64,000 bases of DNA from an uncultured Clostridia bacterium (lineage in GTDB: Bacteria; Bacillota; Clostridia; Oscillospirales; CAG-272), in NCBI GenBank assembly GCA_904501985.1, contig CAJGCT010000002.1, positions 1 through 64,000 on the forward strand. Direction: 5' to 3'. Positions within the stretch are counted from its first letter, which is position 1. Each line of letters opens with the position of its first letter. A program made the translations under genes and the position numbers. A model generated the notes under the pieces. It worked only from the letters and a program-made list of their open reading frames with translations, was not told where the DNA came from and made no database searches. This document shows, one piece after another, positions 44,570 to 52,361 of the stretch.

Positions 44570-45706
44570 ATGAATATAGCTATTGCCATAGATTCTTTTA
44601 AAGGGAGCTTGTCCTCACCTGAAGCAGGAAATGCCACAGCAGACGGAATACGCAAAGTCTTCCCTAATGCTGTTTGCCATATATCTCCTCTTGCCGATGG
44701 AGGTGAGGGAACTGCCGAAGCACTTGCGGCAGCACTTGGCGGAACGCTTCGTACTGTCCGCGCCCACGATGCGCTCATGCGTGAGACCGACTGCACATAT
44801 TTTGTGGCAGGGAACACAGCCATAATCGAAATGGCGGCAGCGGCAGGTCTTCCGCAGCTTGCAAAGGAGGAGCGCAATCCGCTTAACACCACAACATACG
44901 GCGTTGGTGAAATTATAGCGGATGCTGTAAGCCTCGGATGCCGCGATCTGATAATAGGCATTGGCGGAAGCGCAACAAACGACGGCGGAACAGGTATGCT
45001 CTCCGCTCTCGGATTTGGATTTTTGGATAAAGACGGCAAAAAAATCCCACTTGGCGCAAGGGGTCTTGCGAACCTCTCCGGGATTGAGGATAGCGATATT
45101 ATAAACGGACTTCGGGAGTGCCGCGTGCGTGTAGCCTGCGATGTGAAAAATCCACTTTGCGGAGAGCTTGGATGCAGTGCCGTTTTCGGTCCGCAGAAGG
45201 GTGCAGACGAGGAAATGATCCGCAATATGGACGGCTGGCTTTGCAGATTTGCTGAACTTACAAAGGAAAAGTATCCACAGGCAAACAAGGACTATCCCGG
45301 CTGCGGTGCGGCAGGAGGAATGGGCTTTGCCCTCCGGGAATTTCTCGGCGGAGAGCTTATTTCCGGCATAACGCTTGTACTTGATGCGGTGGGACTTGAA
45401 GAACATATAAAACAGGCTGATATCGTTGTTACCGGCGAGGGACGGCTTGACTCCCAAAGCGCCATGGGCAAAGCGCCTACAGGTGTTGCCGCGCTTGCAA
45501 AAAAGCACGGTAAGCCGTGCATAGCCTTTGCCGGTGCAGTCACACGGGATGCCTCCGCCTGCAACAGTGCCGGAATTGATGCATTCTTCCCCATTCGCAG
45601 AAGCATTTGCACATTAGAGGAAGCAATGGATACAAAAAACGCCCGCCGCGACCTTACGGACACGGCGGAGCAGGTATTCAGGCTCATAAAGGCTTTCAAA
45701 GGATAA
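44570..45706 (+). CDS. glxK: Glycerate 2-kinase
   Basis: A 378-residue kinase phosphorylating D-glycerate. Motifs: IAIDSFKGSLSSPEAGNA, SPLADGGEGT, IIGIGGSATNDGGTGML, and VTGEGRLDSQSAMGKAP. Length is normal. AGGAG precedes the start. It ends 7 bases before the convergent zinc-ribbon gene with no obvious terminator between them. Confidence 0.94.
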   Translation: MNIAIAIDSFKGSLSSPEAGNATADGIRKVFPNAVCHISPLADGGEGTAEALAAALGGTLRTVRAHDALMRETDCTYFVAGNTAIIEMAAAAGLPQLAKEERNPLNTTTYGVGEIIADAVSLGCRDLIIGIGGSATNDGGTGMLSALGFGFLDKDGKKIPLGARGLANLSGIEDSDIINGLRECRVRVACDVKNPLCGELGCSAVFGPQKGADEEMIRNMDGWLCRFAELTKEKYPQANKDYPGCGAAGGMGFALREFLGGELISGITLVLDAVGLEEHIKQADIVVTGEGRLDSQSAMGKAPTGVAALAKKHGKPCIAFAGAVTRDASACNSAGIDAFFPIRRSICTLEEAMDTKNARRDLTDTAEQVFRLIKAFKG

Positions 45707-45712
45707 CTCCCC

Positions 45713-46126
45713 TCAGCTCTTACGGTCAAATTTAGTTTTGCACACGGGACAGGTAATAGTAATCGTTCCCCTGCCCTTCGGAACACGCAGATTGTTTTTG
45801 CAGTTCGGGCAGGAGAAATATCTGTGTGTCTTTATGTCTTTCATGCGGTTATACTGAAGCTTGAACCACTTCTTAACGGGCTTCCACACACGGGTAAACT
45901 TATCGTTTTCGTGGCGTCTTGCAGAAATGTTGCGTGAAAGCATCCTGAATACAGCCCATCCAAGAAGTGCATAGGAAAGAAGCCAGAGTATATATGATGC
46001 AATATCCGATGCCTCTTTTGTAAGAGAAGAAGCAAGCGAAAACGCCATTGATAATATTATTATACCGTATCCGAGAGGGTCAACGCCGTAGCGACCCCAG
46101 AAAAACCTCATTATTTTCTCTTTCAT
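45713..46126 (-). CDS. Membrane protein with C-terminal zinc ribbon
   Basis: A 137-residue protein with two hydrophobic segments (YGIIILSMAFSLASSL; DIASYILWLLSYALLGWAVF), a basic linker and a C-terminal zinc ribbon with CPNC and CPVC about 22 residues apart. Similar layouts are common in Clostridia but have no assigned function. GGAGG lies 9-10 bases before the start. Confidence 0.78.
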   Translation of the reverse strand: MKEKIMRFFWGRYGVDPLGYGIIILSMAFSLASSLTKEASDIASYILWLLSYALLGWAVFRMLSRNISARRHENDKFTRVWKPVKKWFKLQYNRMKDIKTHRYFSCPNCKNNLRVPKGRGTITITCPVCKTKFDRKS

Positions 46127-46239
46127 TGCACATTTCCTCCGAAATTCAGAATATATTATAGATTATACGCCAAATTTCACGGCGATTCAATTACAATTCT
46201 TCAACAAACCGTAAAAATTTCATTAAAGCGTCAAAAGGC

Positions 46240-46268
46240 TTGCAATTTTTTGAAATATGAGCTATAAT
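46240..46268 (+). promoter_or_regulatory. Promoter of the Mrp ATPase
   Basis: TTGCAA at 46240-46245, 17-base spacer, TATAAT at 46263-46268. Confidence 0.7.
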
Positions 46269-46305
46269 AGTTACTGAAAGTTATTTTTGAAAGGAGTTTT
46301 GCACG

Positions 46306-47163
46306 ATGATCCATGATGATACGCAGGACAAGCCGCAGTCCGGATGCACTCATGACTGCTCTACCTGCTCTTCAAACTGTGCGTCACGCGAGAAGCAGAG
46401 TCTTCTTGAAAAGCCGCACGAATTATCAAACATAAAAAAAGTCATCGGTATCGTCAGCGGCAAGGGCGGCGTGGGCAAGTCCATCGTTACCTCCATGCTG
46501 TCGGTGCTCATGAGCCGTCGCGGTCACAACACCGCTATTCTTGATGCTGACATTACAGGCCCGTCCATCCCCAAAGCATTTGGCGTAAAGGGCGAGGTAA
46601 TGGGCGACGGAACAGGAGGTATTTTCCCTCTTGCGTCCAAGACCGGAATCAAGATGATGAGCGTCAACCTTCTTCTTCCTGAGGAGACCACCCCTGTTGT
46701 ATGGAGAGGTCCCGTTATTGCAGGAACCGTTAAGCAGTTCTGGACAGACGTTATCTGGGACGATGTTGACTTCATGTTCGTGGATATGCCTCCGGGAACA
46801 GGTGACGTTCCGCTGACAGTGTTCCAATCAATTCCCCTTGACGGAATCATTATCGTAACAAGCCCTCAGGAGCTTGTTTCCATGATCGTGGCAAAAGCTG
46901 CAAACATGGCAAAGATGATGAACATTCCCGTGCTCGGCATTGTAGAAAATATGTCCTACTTCAAATGCCCTGACTGCGGCAAGGATTACAACATCTACGG
47001 TGAGAGCCACATTGCAGAGGTTGCTGAAAAGTTCGGCTACGATGTTCTTGCCAAGATGCCTATTGACCCACGCCTTGCGGCACTCTGCGACAAGGGTATG
47101 CTTGAGCTTATGGAGAATGACTATCTCGACAAGGCAGCGGACAAGATTGAGGGTTTAATCTGA
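46306..47163 (+). CDS. Mrp/NBP35-family iron-sulphur carrier ATPase
   Basis: A 285-residue P-loop ATPase of iron-sulphur cluster assembly. The N-terminal tail carries four cysteines (CTHDCSTCSSNC, residues 14-25), as in NBP35-type proteins. Walker A is GKGGVGKS at 52-59, with a MinD/ParA-type fold after it. A C-terminal CPDC pair near residue 220 would hold the bridging cluster. AGGAG precedes the start; a terminator follows. Confidence 0.94.
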   Translation: MIHDDTQDKPQSGCTHDCSTCSSNCASREKQSLLEKPHELSNIKKVIGIVSGKGGVGKSIVTSMLSVLMSRRGHNTAILDADITGPSIPKAFGVKGEVMGDGTGGIFPLASKTGIKMMSVNLLLPEETTPVVWRGPVIAGTVKQFWTDVIWDDVDFMFVDMPPGTGDVPLTVFQSIPLDGIIIVTSPQELVSMIVAKAANMAKMMNIPVLGIVENMSYFKCPDCGKDYNIYGESHIAEVAEKFGYDVLAKMPIDPRLAALCDKGMLELMENDYLDKAADKIEGLI

Positions 47164-47216
47164 TATCGAAAACCTCGCTTATCTAAAAATTTGATAATCA
47201 ACATTTAAAACACAAG

Positions 47217-47253
47217 AGGCTTTATCCCAAAAACACAGGGATAAAGCCTTTTT
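47217..47253 (+). terminator. Terminator of the Mrp gene
   Basis: AGGCTTTATCCC pairs with GGGATAAAGCCT around a 9-base loop, then TTTTT. Confidence 0.9.
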
Positions 47254-47287
47254 GCAGTTTATCTTATACATTGCGGTTGCGTTTACA

Positions 47288-47494
47288 TCAGGATTTTCCA
47301 TAATACTCAACAAACAAATCATTTGGAGTACATTCAAGAATATCACAAATTGCTTTCAGATTTTCAAATTTTATGCTGGCTGTTTGATTGTTGACAATCC
47401 TGTTGAAGTTTTGATAGCTGAGTCCTAATTGAATATATAGCCAATATTTGGTTTTTCCCTTTTCTTTTAATATATCCAAGATTCTGAGCGTCAT
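47288..47494 (-). CDS. Small XRE-family DNA-binding protein
   Basis: A 68-residue Cro/CI-type helix-turn-helix protein (YWLYIQLGLSYQNFNRIVNN as recognition region) with the ending CDILECTPNDLF typical of YozG-like regulators. GGAGGTGATATA precedes the start. It is divergent from the zinc-ribbon gene, and the gap contains two palindromes that could be its operators. Confidence 0.85.
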   Translation of the reverse strand: MTLRILDILKEKGKTKYWLYIQLGLSYQNFNRIVNNQTASIKFENLKAICDILECTPNDLFVEYYGKS

Positions 47495-47543
47495 TATATC
47501 ACCTCCGCATTATATAATGTCATTATTATATACTAAAAAAGGC

Positions 47544-47597
47544 TTGACAAATAGACTTGCGCGTGATATAATGTATTCATTATCTAATGTATACATT
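47544..47597 (+). promoter_or_regulatory. Promoter with palindromes before the zinc-ribbon gene
   Basis: TTGACA at 47544-47549, 17-base spacer, TATAAT at 47567-47572. Two inverted repeats overlap or follow it: ATAATG-TATT-CATTAT (47568-47583) and AATGTATACATT (47586-47597), possible sites for the adjacent XRE protein. Confidence 0.68.
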
Positions 47598-47631
47598 GGA
47601 TAAAACAAAAAAATCATAGGAGGTACAGAAT

Positions 47632-47943
47632 ATGAAATTCTGTCAACATTGCGGAAAAGAAATAATGGAGAATGCTATGATCTGCGTAAATTGCGGATGT
47701 GCAGTTCAGGAATCAAATCAGACGATTATATCTCCAAACGATCAGGTAAGTGTAGGACTTGTGATATTATCAGTCTTAATCCCTTTATTCGGTATTATTT
47801 ATTGGCCGGTCAAGCACAAAGAAACACCTCGCAAAGCAAAAGCCTGCGGAATTGCCGGAATAATTTCATGGGTTGTCGGAATAATTTTTTCAACTGTCTT
47901 TTGGTCTACCTTTTCCGCTATTTTAATGGGTATAGGATATTAA
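47632..47943 (+). CDS. Zinc-ribbon small membrane protein
   Basis: A 103-residue protein. An N-terminal zinc ribbon (CQHCGKEI, CVNCGC) is followed by two hydrophobic segments separated by a short basic loop, as in DUF4190-like or superinfection-type membrane proteins. Function unknown. AGGAGG precedes the start by about 7 bases. It is divergent from the XRE gene, which probably regulates it. Confidence 0.8.
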   Translation: MKFCQHCGKEIMENAMICVNCGCAVQESNQTIISPNDQVSVGLVILSVLIPLFGIIYWPVKHKETPRKAKACGIAGIISWVVGIIFSTVFWSTFSAILMGIGY

Positions 47944-47991
47944 AGACAAACGTTAGTATTTATTAAAATCAAATACATACAAAAAACAAGA

Positions 47992-48031
47992 GCACACTCT
48001 ATTTTGCAACGCATTTAAAAATAGAGTGTGC
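47992..48031. terminator. Terminator between convergent genes
   Basis: GCACACTCTATTTT pairs with AAAATAGAGTGTGC around a 12-base loop. The T-run is best on the minus strand, serving the amidase gene; it can also stop the zinc-ribbon transcript. Confidence 0.85.
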
Positions 48032-48063
48032 CTATTATATTTCAATGGTTAAACATATTTTCT

Positions 48064-48630
48064 CTAAATTCCAAGCGAAACGCCGTTAATAAGGTCGTCA
48101 AAGCAGTTTGACACAAACCGCTCATCCGTGCGATAACCCTCAATGTGTATATATCTGATACGGCTGTAGTTGTAGCTTGACAGCGGTCGGTTGTAGGCAT
48201 CGTCGCTGTGTGCAGACACAAGATATGTTCTGCGCCCGTATCCCGTAACGATCAGGGTGTGATAGTAGTCACCGTCACGCCGTCCAAGCTGTATTACGTC
48301 CCCAAGGGACAGTATCTGACCGCGGACCTCACGTCCAAACGGTCCAAGACCGTCACCCACTCCCGGCTCCTCAGCATTTGCGGTAATGAAATTATAGAAA
48401 AACTCCACTCCCGTCCACCCTGCGGCGCGCTCATCCGATGAGATATAGTACCACCCAAAATCAGGAGTGAAATTCATCTGACAGCATCCGGCAAGTATAC
48501 ACTGCGACACAAAGCTGGTACAGTTTCCTCCACGTCCTGTAAAATCGAAAAACAGCGGATTTCGTGAAAACGCCCACCGTCTTGCATATGCAACCGCTCT
48601 CGCGCGGTTATATTCCCGAATTTCCGGCAT
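48064..48630 (-). CDS. Putative amidase-domain protein
   Basis: A 188-residue protein resembling the Amidase_6 family, papain-like cysteine hydrolases expected to cut peptidoglycan amides. The family opening YNRARAVAYARRWAFSRNP is followed by GGNCTSFVSQCILAG with the candidate catalytic Cys and by DYYHTLIVTG with the candidate His. No signal peptide is seen with the start at 48630, which has GGAGG 7 bases upstream. The site of action is therefore unclear. Confidence 0.85.
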   Translation of the reverse strand: MPEIREYNRARAVAYARRWAFSRNPLFFDFTGRGGNCTSFVSQCILAGCCQMNFTPDFGWYYISSDERAAGWTGVEFFYNFITANAEEPGVGDGLGPFGREVRGQILSLGDVIQLGRRDGDYYHTLIVTGYGRRTYLVSAHSDDAYNRPLSSYNYSRIRYIHIEGYRTDERFVSNCFDDLINGVSLGI

Positions 48631-48718
48631 ATATGTACCTCCGTTAGTTACTGTTACAGTATATGCCGATACTAAAAATGTGTTTCTTAGCAAAACCGAG
48701 TCAATAAAAATAAAAATC

Positions 48719-48743
48719 GGGTCTCCGCCAAAAGCAGAGGCCC
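48719..48743 (-). terminator. Terminator of the DeoR-SIS operon
   Basis: An imperfect stem GGGTCTC / GAGGCCC with loop rich in A; on the minus strand it is followed by a T-rich run. It lies 8 bases after the regulator stop. Confidence 0.7.
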
Positions 48744-48750
48744 TTTAATA

Positions 48751-49530
48751 TTAAACAATACTGACCTCAACACCAAGGTCGCGAACAGTGCTCACATCAT
48801 CATCCGATGCTTTGGAATCGGTTACAAGATGTATACCTGCTGTGCATTCGCTTACGCGCGTAAAACCAACGTGTCCAAGCTTTGTGTAATCCGCCGCAAT
48901 AATTGTGTGACCTGCTGATGCTATCATCATCCTGTCAATTATTGCCTCCTCGGAATGATACGTGGTGATGCCATCGCGGCTCACGCTGTCAACCGACAGT
49001 ATGGCAAAATCCGCCTTATATCGGCTGAGCTGCTCCTGGGCATCGCCGCCGTAGGTGAATCCGTACTTGGGATTTATCTCACCGCCGAGAAGTATCACCC
49101 TGAATGTGGGAAAATCCGCCAAGGTGTTCGCCACCGATATAGAGTTTGTAACGATATTAAGGTTTTGACGTGACTTAAGCTCTGCGGCTATGCACTGTGT
49201 TGTGGAGCCGGAATTGATAAAGAGCGTAGCACCGTCAAAAATCATGGCTGACACGGCCTTGGCTATAGCTTTCTTCTCAGAATAGTTATCTCTTAACCTA
49301 AGTGCGGTATCATCCACTGTAATATCAGCGGTAATTGCGGATAAAATCGCTCCGCCTGACATACGCACAAGATAGCCGTCTTCTTCAAGCGCCGCAAGAT
49401 CATTTCGTATGGTCACAGGAGTCGCACCAAGCTCACGGCTAAGTGCCGATACATAAACTTTACCGTCGCGTCGAAGCATATCGAGTATCTTACTCCTACG
49501 CACATCTATTTTAAGATTGCTGCCTGCCAT
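48751..49530 (-). CDS. DeoR/GlpR-family sugar regulator
   Basis: A 259-residue repressor. Residues ~10-65 form the DeoR helix-turn-helix (VSALSRELGATPVTIRNDLAALEEDG split over the motif). The C-terminal sensor domain has the sugar-phosphate-binding INSGSTT and GGEINPKYGFTYG motifs. It would respond to a phosphorylated sugar and control the neighbouring SIS isomerase gene and possibly the divergent TIM-YjbQ genes. GGAGG precedes the start at short spacing. Confidence 0.92.
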   Translation of the reverse strand: MAGSNLKIDVRRSKILDMLRRDGKVYVSALSRELGATPVTIRNDLAALEEDGYLVRMSGGAILSAITADITVDDTALRLRDNYSEKKAIAKAVSAMIFDGATLFINSGSTTQCIAAELKSRQNLNIVTNSISVANTLADFPTFRVILLGGEINPKYGFTYGGDAQEQLSRYKADFAILSVDSVSRDGITTYHSEEAIIDRMMIASAGHTIIAADYTKLGHVGFTRVSECTAGIHLVTDSKASDDDVSTVRDLGVEVSIV

Positions 49531-49544
49531 GATTCCTCCGAAAA

Positions 49545-50150
49545 TTAAAGAGATTTTTTGTTAAGTCTTTCACCCACAGCTCCGCCCGGGTGGATAAGTG
49601 CAAACTGCTCACTCTTATAGCCGGTCTCCTCGATAACAGCCGCCTGAAGCGCATGGAACAGCATACAAAGAGCGGTGGTGCTGGTAGTACCCTGCATATT
49701 GTATTTATCCGTCTCGCGGTTAACATACTGCTTTATGACAACCTCTGCGCCAAGTGCAAGGGGGGATTCAAGATTTTCGGTAACAGCTATAATATGAACA
49801 CCTTTAGTCTGACAAATTTCCATTATAGGGAGCAGCTCCTTAGTCTTTCCGCCTCTGGAAGCAAGCACCATAACGTCGCCCCTCTGGAGAAAGCCTGTTG
49901 CGCCGTGTACCGCCTCAGCCGGAGAAATAAATCTAGCCGGACGCTCAATACAGCACATAAGGTGCGCAAAATGCTGGCAGATAATGCCTGAATGTCCGCA
50001 TCCTGCCGCGCCTATACGCGGAGCGTTTGAAAGAAGCTCTACCGCCCTTGAAAACTGCTCCTCATCAAAATATTCCTTCATCGTTACTATGCACTCAGCT
50101 TCAATGTCATAGGCAGCCTTAGCCGCCGCAAGCGCGTTTTCGTTTATCAT
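49545..50150 (-). CDS. SIS-domain sugar-phosphate isomerase
   Basis: A 201-residue protein of the GutQ/KpsF/HxlB type with one SIS domain: GCGHSGIICQHFAHLM (phosphosugar binding), ASRGGKTKELLP and a C-terminal HPGGAVGERLNK typical of arabinose-5-phosphate-isomerase-like proteins. CBS domains are absent. The substrate is unknown. It is the first gene of a two-gene operon with the DeoR regulator, and its leader runs into the foldback element. Confidence 0.9.
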   Translation of the reverse strand: MINENALAAAKAAYDIEAECIVTMKEYFDEEQFSRAVELLSNAPRIGAAGCGHSGIICQHFAHLMCCIERPARFISPAEAVHGATGFLQRGDVMVLASRGGKTKELLPIMEICQTKGVHIIAVTENLESPLALGAEVVIKQYVNRETDKYNMQGTTSTTALCMLFHALQAAVIEETGYKSEQFALIHPGGAVGERLNKKSL

Positions 50151-50180
50151 CTCTGTATCCTCCGTTTTTTATGTGGTTTA

Positions 50181-50595
50181 GGGGTTATGAGTGCAGATTT
50201 GTTTACATATGGGAGTTACGCGCTTTTTTGAAAAAAAGCTGTGCAAAAAACTTTATATAGGGAATGGCAACGCTATATACTTTGTATATTGGTAATCGTT
50301 TCATCTGCTTTGGCGCGCCTGCTCCATGGCCCCGCACCATTACGCAGGCTAATTTTGCGAAAACCGTTTGAGATATGGAACAGTCGTCCAAGTAAACAGT
50401 ACCGTCCCCTACGAAGACTTACCGCCAACCAAGCCGCCGTAATGGTGCGGGGCCATGAAGGCGGCGCGAACAGTGCGCTCAAACGCCCTGCAATCATATC
50501 GGTTATAATACATATTTTTTGTATAAAGTTTTTGCGGAGCTTTTTTCAAAAAGCGACCGTAATTCTTCATACAAACAAATCTGCACTCATACCCC
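50181..50595. repeat. 415-bp foldback (long inverted repeat) element
   Basis: The outer ~80 bases at each end are inverted copies, about 80% identical by eye, starting GGGGTTATGAGTGCAGATTTG on the left and its complement on the right. A perfect 20-bp inverted pair lies inside at 50325-50344 and 50438-50457 (CATGGCCCCGCACCATTACG). Arms are about 175 bases with roughly 65 unpaired bases in the centre. No convincing gene is present, although both arms read outward give similar peptides (VMVRGHGAGAP and VMVRGHEGGAN). It sits between the SIS gene and the TIM gene. It could be a MITE-like element or a large RNA fold. The rest of the 50151-50792 gap is leader and promoter. Confidence 0.82.
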
Positions 50596-50726
50596 TCTGT
50601 ATCCTTATCATAAATGATAACCTTTTTCGAGATAATTTTCAATTCGCAAAATAGCCAAATTTATGGGCGCAATATGTGCAAATCACTAACCTTTTCGAAA
50701 ATTATAATAAATTTGAGAAAATCATA

Positions 50727-50755
50727 TTGACTAAAAGGAAAATATAGTGTATAAT
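50727..50755 (+). promoter_or_regulatory. Promoter of the TIM-YjbQ genes
   Basis: TTGACT at 50727-50732, 17-base spacer, TATAAT at 50750-50755, outside the foldback element. Confidence 0.72.
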
Positions 50756-50792
50756 CAACTTGTAATTTTGAAAATAAGGAGTGTGTGCTCTA

Positions 50793-51494
50793 ATGGCAAA
50801 AAAGTGTAAAATCACAACACCGTTTTTCGAGATAGGTCCTAAATCCTACCTCTATGGCGATGATATTCTGGAGCTTGCAAAAGCCGCAGATGCCGCTTCC
50901 GAAAAATACGGTGTAAGCATCATCTTTACTACTCCCGTGGTGGATATACGCCGCGTTAAGGAAGCAACAAAGAACATTTTTGTTTTCGCTCCCCATATGG
51001 ATCCCATCGTTCCGGGACGCGGACTTGCGGACATTCTCCCCGAATCCCTCGTTGCCGCAGGCGCAGACGGCGTAATGCTCAATCACTGCGAAAAGCCACT
51101 TGAGTTCGATGTTCTGGCAAAAACAATTGAGCGTGCAGACGAAGTTGGCCTTACCACTATCGTGTGCGCAGATTCCTCTGCCGAGGCGGCAAAAATCGCC
51201 ACCCTTAAGCCCGATATTATAGTAGCTGAGCCGTCCGAGCTTATCGGAACAGGAGTCAGCGTAGGTCCGGAATATGTAGAAGCGGCAACCCGTTCCGTTA
51301 AGGACGTTGATCCGGAAATTCTCGTGCTTACTGCCGCAGGTATCGCAAACGGCGAGGATGTATACAACACCATCATCGCAGGTGCGGATGCCACCGGTTC
51401 TTCCTCCGGCGTAGCAAAAGCGGCTGACCGCGCAGCTATGGTGGATGAAATGATCTCGGCAGTTCGCCGTGCATACGACGAAAGACACAAATAA
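50793..51494 (+). CDS. Archaeal-type triosephosphate-isomerase-family protein
   Basis: A 233-residue TIM barrel resembling the shorter archaeal triosephosphate isomerases. Candidate catalytic residues are Lys17 (IGPKSYL), His98 (LNHCEKPL) and Glu146 (VAEPSELIGTG). The archaeal-like phosphate loop GTGVSVG and the block HMDPIVPGRGLADILPE are clear. Glycolytic bacterial TIM is a different subfamily, so this may act on another small sugar phosphate such as a tetrulose phosphate; that is inference. The start is ATG 50793; a GTG 12 bases earlier is possible. yjbQ follows 76 bases later. Confidence 0.85.
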   Translation: MAKKCKITTPFFEIGPKSYLYGDDILELAKAADAASEKYGVSIIFTTPVVDIRRVKEATKNIFVFAPHMDPIVPGRGLADILPESLVAAGADGVMLNHCEKPLEFDVLAKTIERADEVGLTTIVCADSSAEAAKIATLKPDIIVAEPSELIGTGVSVGPEYVEAATRSVKDVDPEILVLTAAGIANGEDVYNTIIAGADATGSSSGVAKAADRAAMVDEMISAVRRAYDERHK

Positions 51495-51570
51495 AAATTT
51501 ATATGCGCAAGGTGCGCATACGCATTCTGCGCTGTGATTTTAAAATTATTATTTTTGGAGGATTTTCAAA

Positions 51571-52191
51571 ATGGAATTCAAAGTATTTCAGAAAGAGCTT
51601 GAGCTTCAGTCCCGCGGCTGGATCCCCACCTTCCACGATGTTTCCAAGGAAATAATCGAGATCGTACAGGCTTCCGGCATCAAGAACGGTACTGTTTGTA
51701 TCGCTTCTCACCACACCACCTGCTCTGTAATGATCCAGGAGTGCTCTCACGACATCGACTCCTTCGACCTTGAGTATCTCCAGCACGACCTTCTTGACAT
51801 CATGCGCAAGATGATCCCCGACTTTGCTGATGAGGGCGACTACCGTCATCCCGGACCGATCCATGCAAAGTTCGGCAGATACGTAAACGAGCCCGGCAAC
51901 TTCACCTCCATGAACACCGACGGTCATCTGCGTTCCGTCTTCTTCGGCCGCAGCGAGACCATGACCATCAAGGACGGCAAGCTGGATGGCGGCGAGTTCG
52001 CTCACATCTATTTCGTCGACTGGGACCATGTTCGTGCACGCCGTCGTCAGCTCAACGTTACCGTTATGGGTACAACCGATGATGTAGGCGATCGCAAGTG
52101 GAACAACGGCGAAGTTATCAACACACTTCCCAAGTTCACCGATGAGGAAAAGGCTTACGACGTACACTACGATCTCCAGCTTAAGAGATAA
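51571..52191 (+). CDS. YjbQ/UPF0047-family protein, extended form
   Basis: A 206-residue protein, longer than the usual ~140 of the family. The family core is present: SHHTTCSVMIQE at 46-57, a DLEYLQHDLLDIM segment, HPGPIHAKFG and a C-terminal RRRQLNVTVMG. Family members show weak thiamine-phosphate synthase activity and their true role is not settled. Codon use is strongly biased to C-ending codons, unlike neighbours, which suggests high expression. GGAGG precedes the start; a strong terminator follows. Confidence 0.85.
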   Translation: MEFKVFQKELELQSRGWIPTFHDVSKEIIEIVQASGIKNGTVCIASHHTTCSVMIQECSHDIDSFDLEYLQHDLLDIMRKMIPDFADEGDYRHPGPIHAKFGRYVNEPGNFTSMNTDGHLRSVFFGRSETMTIKDGKLDGGEFAHIYFVDWDHVRARRRQLNVTVMGTTDDVGDRKWNNGEVINTLPKFTDEEKAYDVHYDLQLKR

Positions 52192-52207
52192 GTACATAAA
52201 ATAACGT

Positions 52208-52238
52208 GATCGGCAGTCAAACGACTGCCGATCTTTTT
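52208..52238 (+). terminator. Terminator of the TIM-YjbQ genes
   Basis: GATCGGCAGTC pairs with GACTGCCGATC around AAAC, then TTTTT. Confidence 0.93.
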
Positions 52239-52279
52239 CGTCCGCAAATTATCGCGGTGATTAATTTGCATATAGGCTA

Positions 52280-52308
52280 TTGCAATCACCGCTGTTACGT
52301 GATATAAT
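52280..52308 (+). promoter_or_regulatory. Promoter of the CapA gene
   Basis: TTGCAA at 52280-52285, 17-base spacer, TATAAT at 52303-52308. Confidence 0.7.
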
Positions 52309-52361
52309 TAAAGCATCTGCCATTTTATCATGTGCTGACGTCGGAAAGGAATGTGATTATT

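Noticed and set aside
44473..45508. Leftward open frames over the glycerate kinase
   Set aside because: The plus-strand kinase has all family motifs; the others are antisense shadows.
50203..50654. Small genes inside the foldback element
   Set aside because: Frames in both arms lack ribosome sites and are explained by inverted-repeat sequence.
50793..51494. Glycolytic triosephosphate isomerase (tpiA)
   Set aside because: Sequence blocks match the shorter archaeal subfamily, and its neighbours are not glycolytic genes, so I did not assign the symbol.
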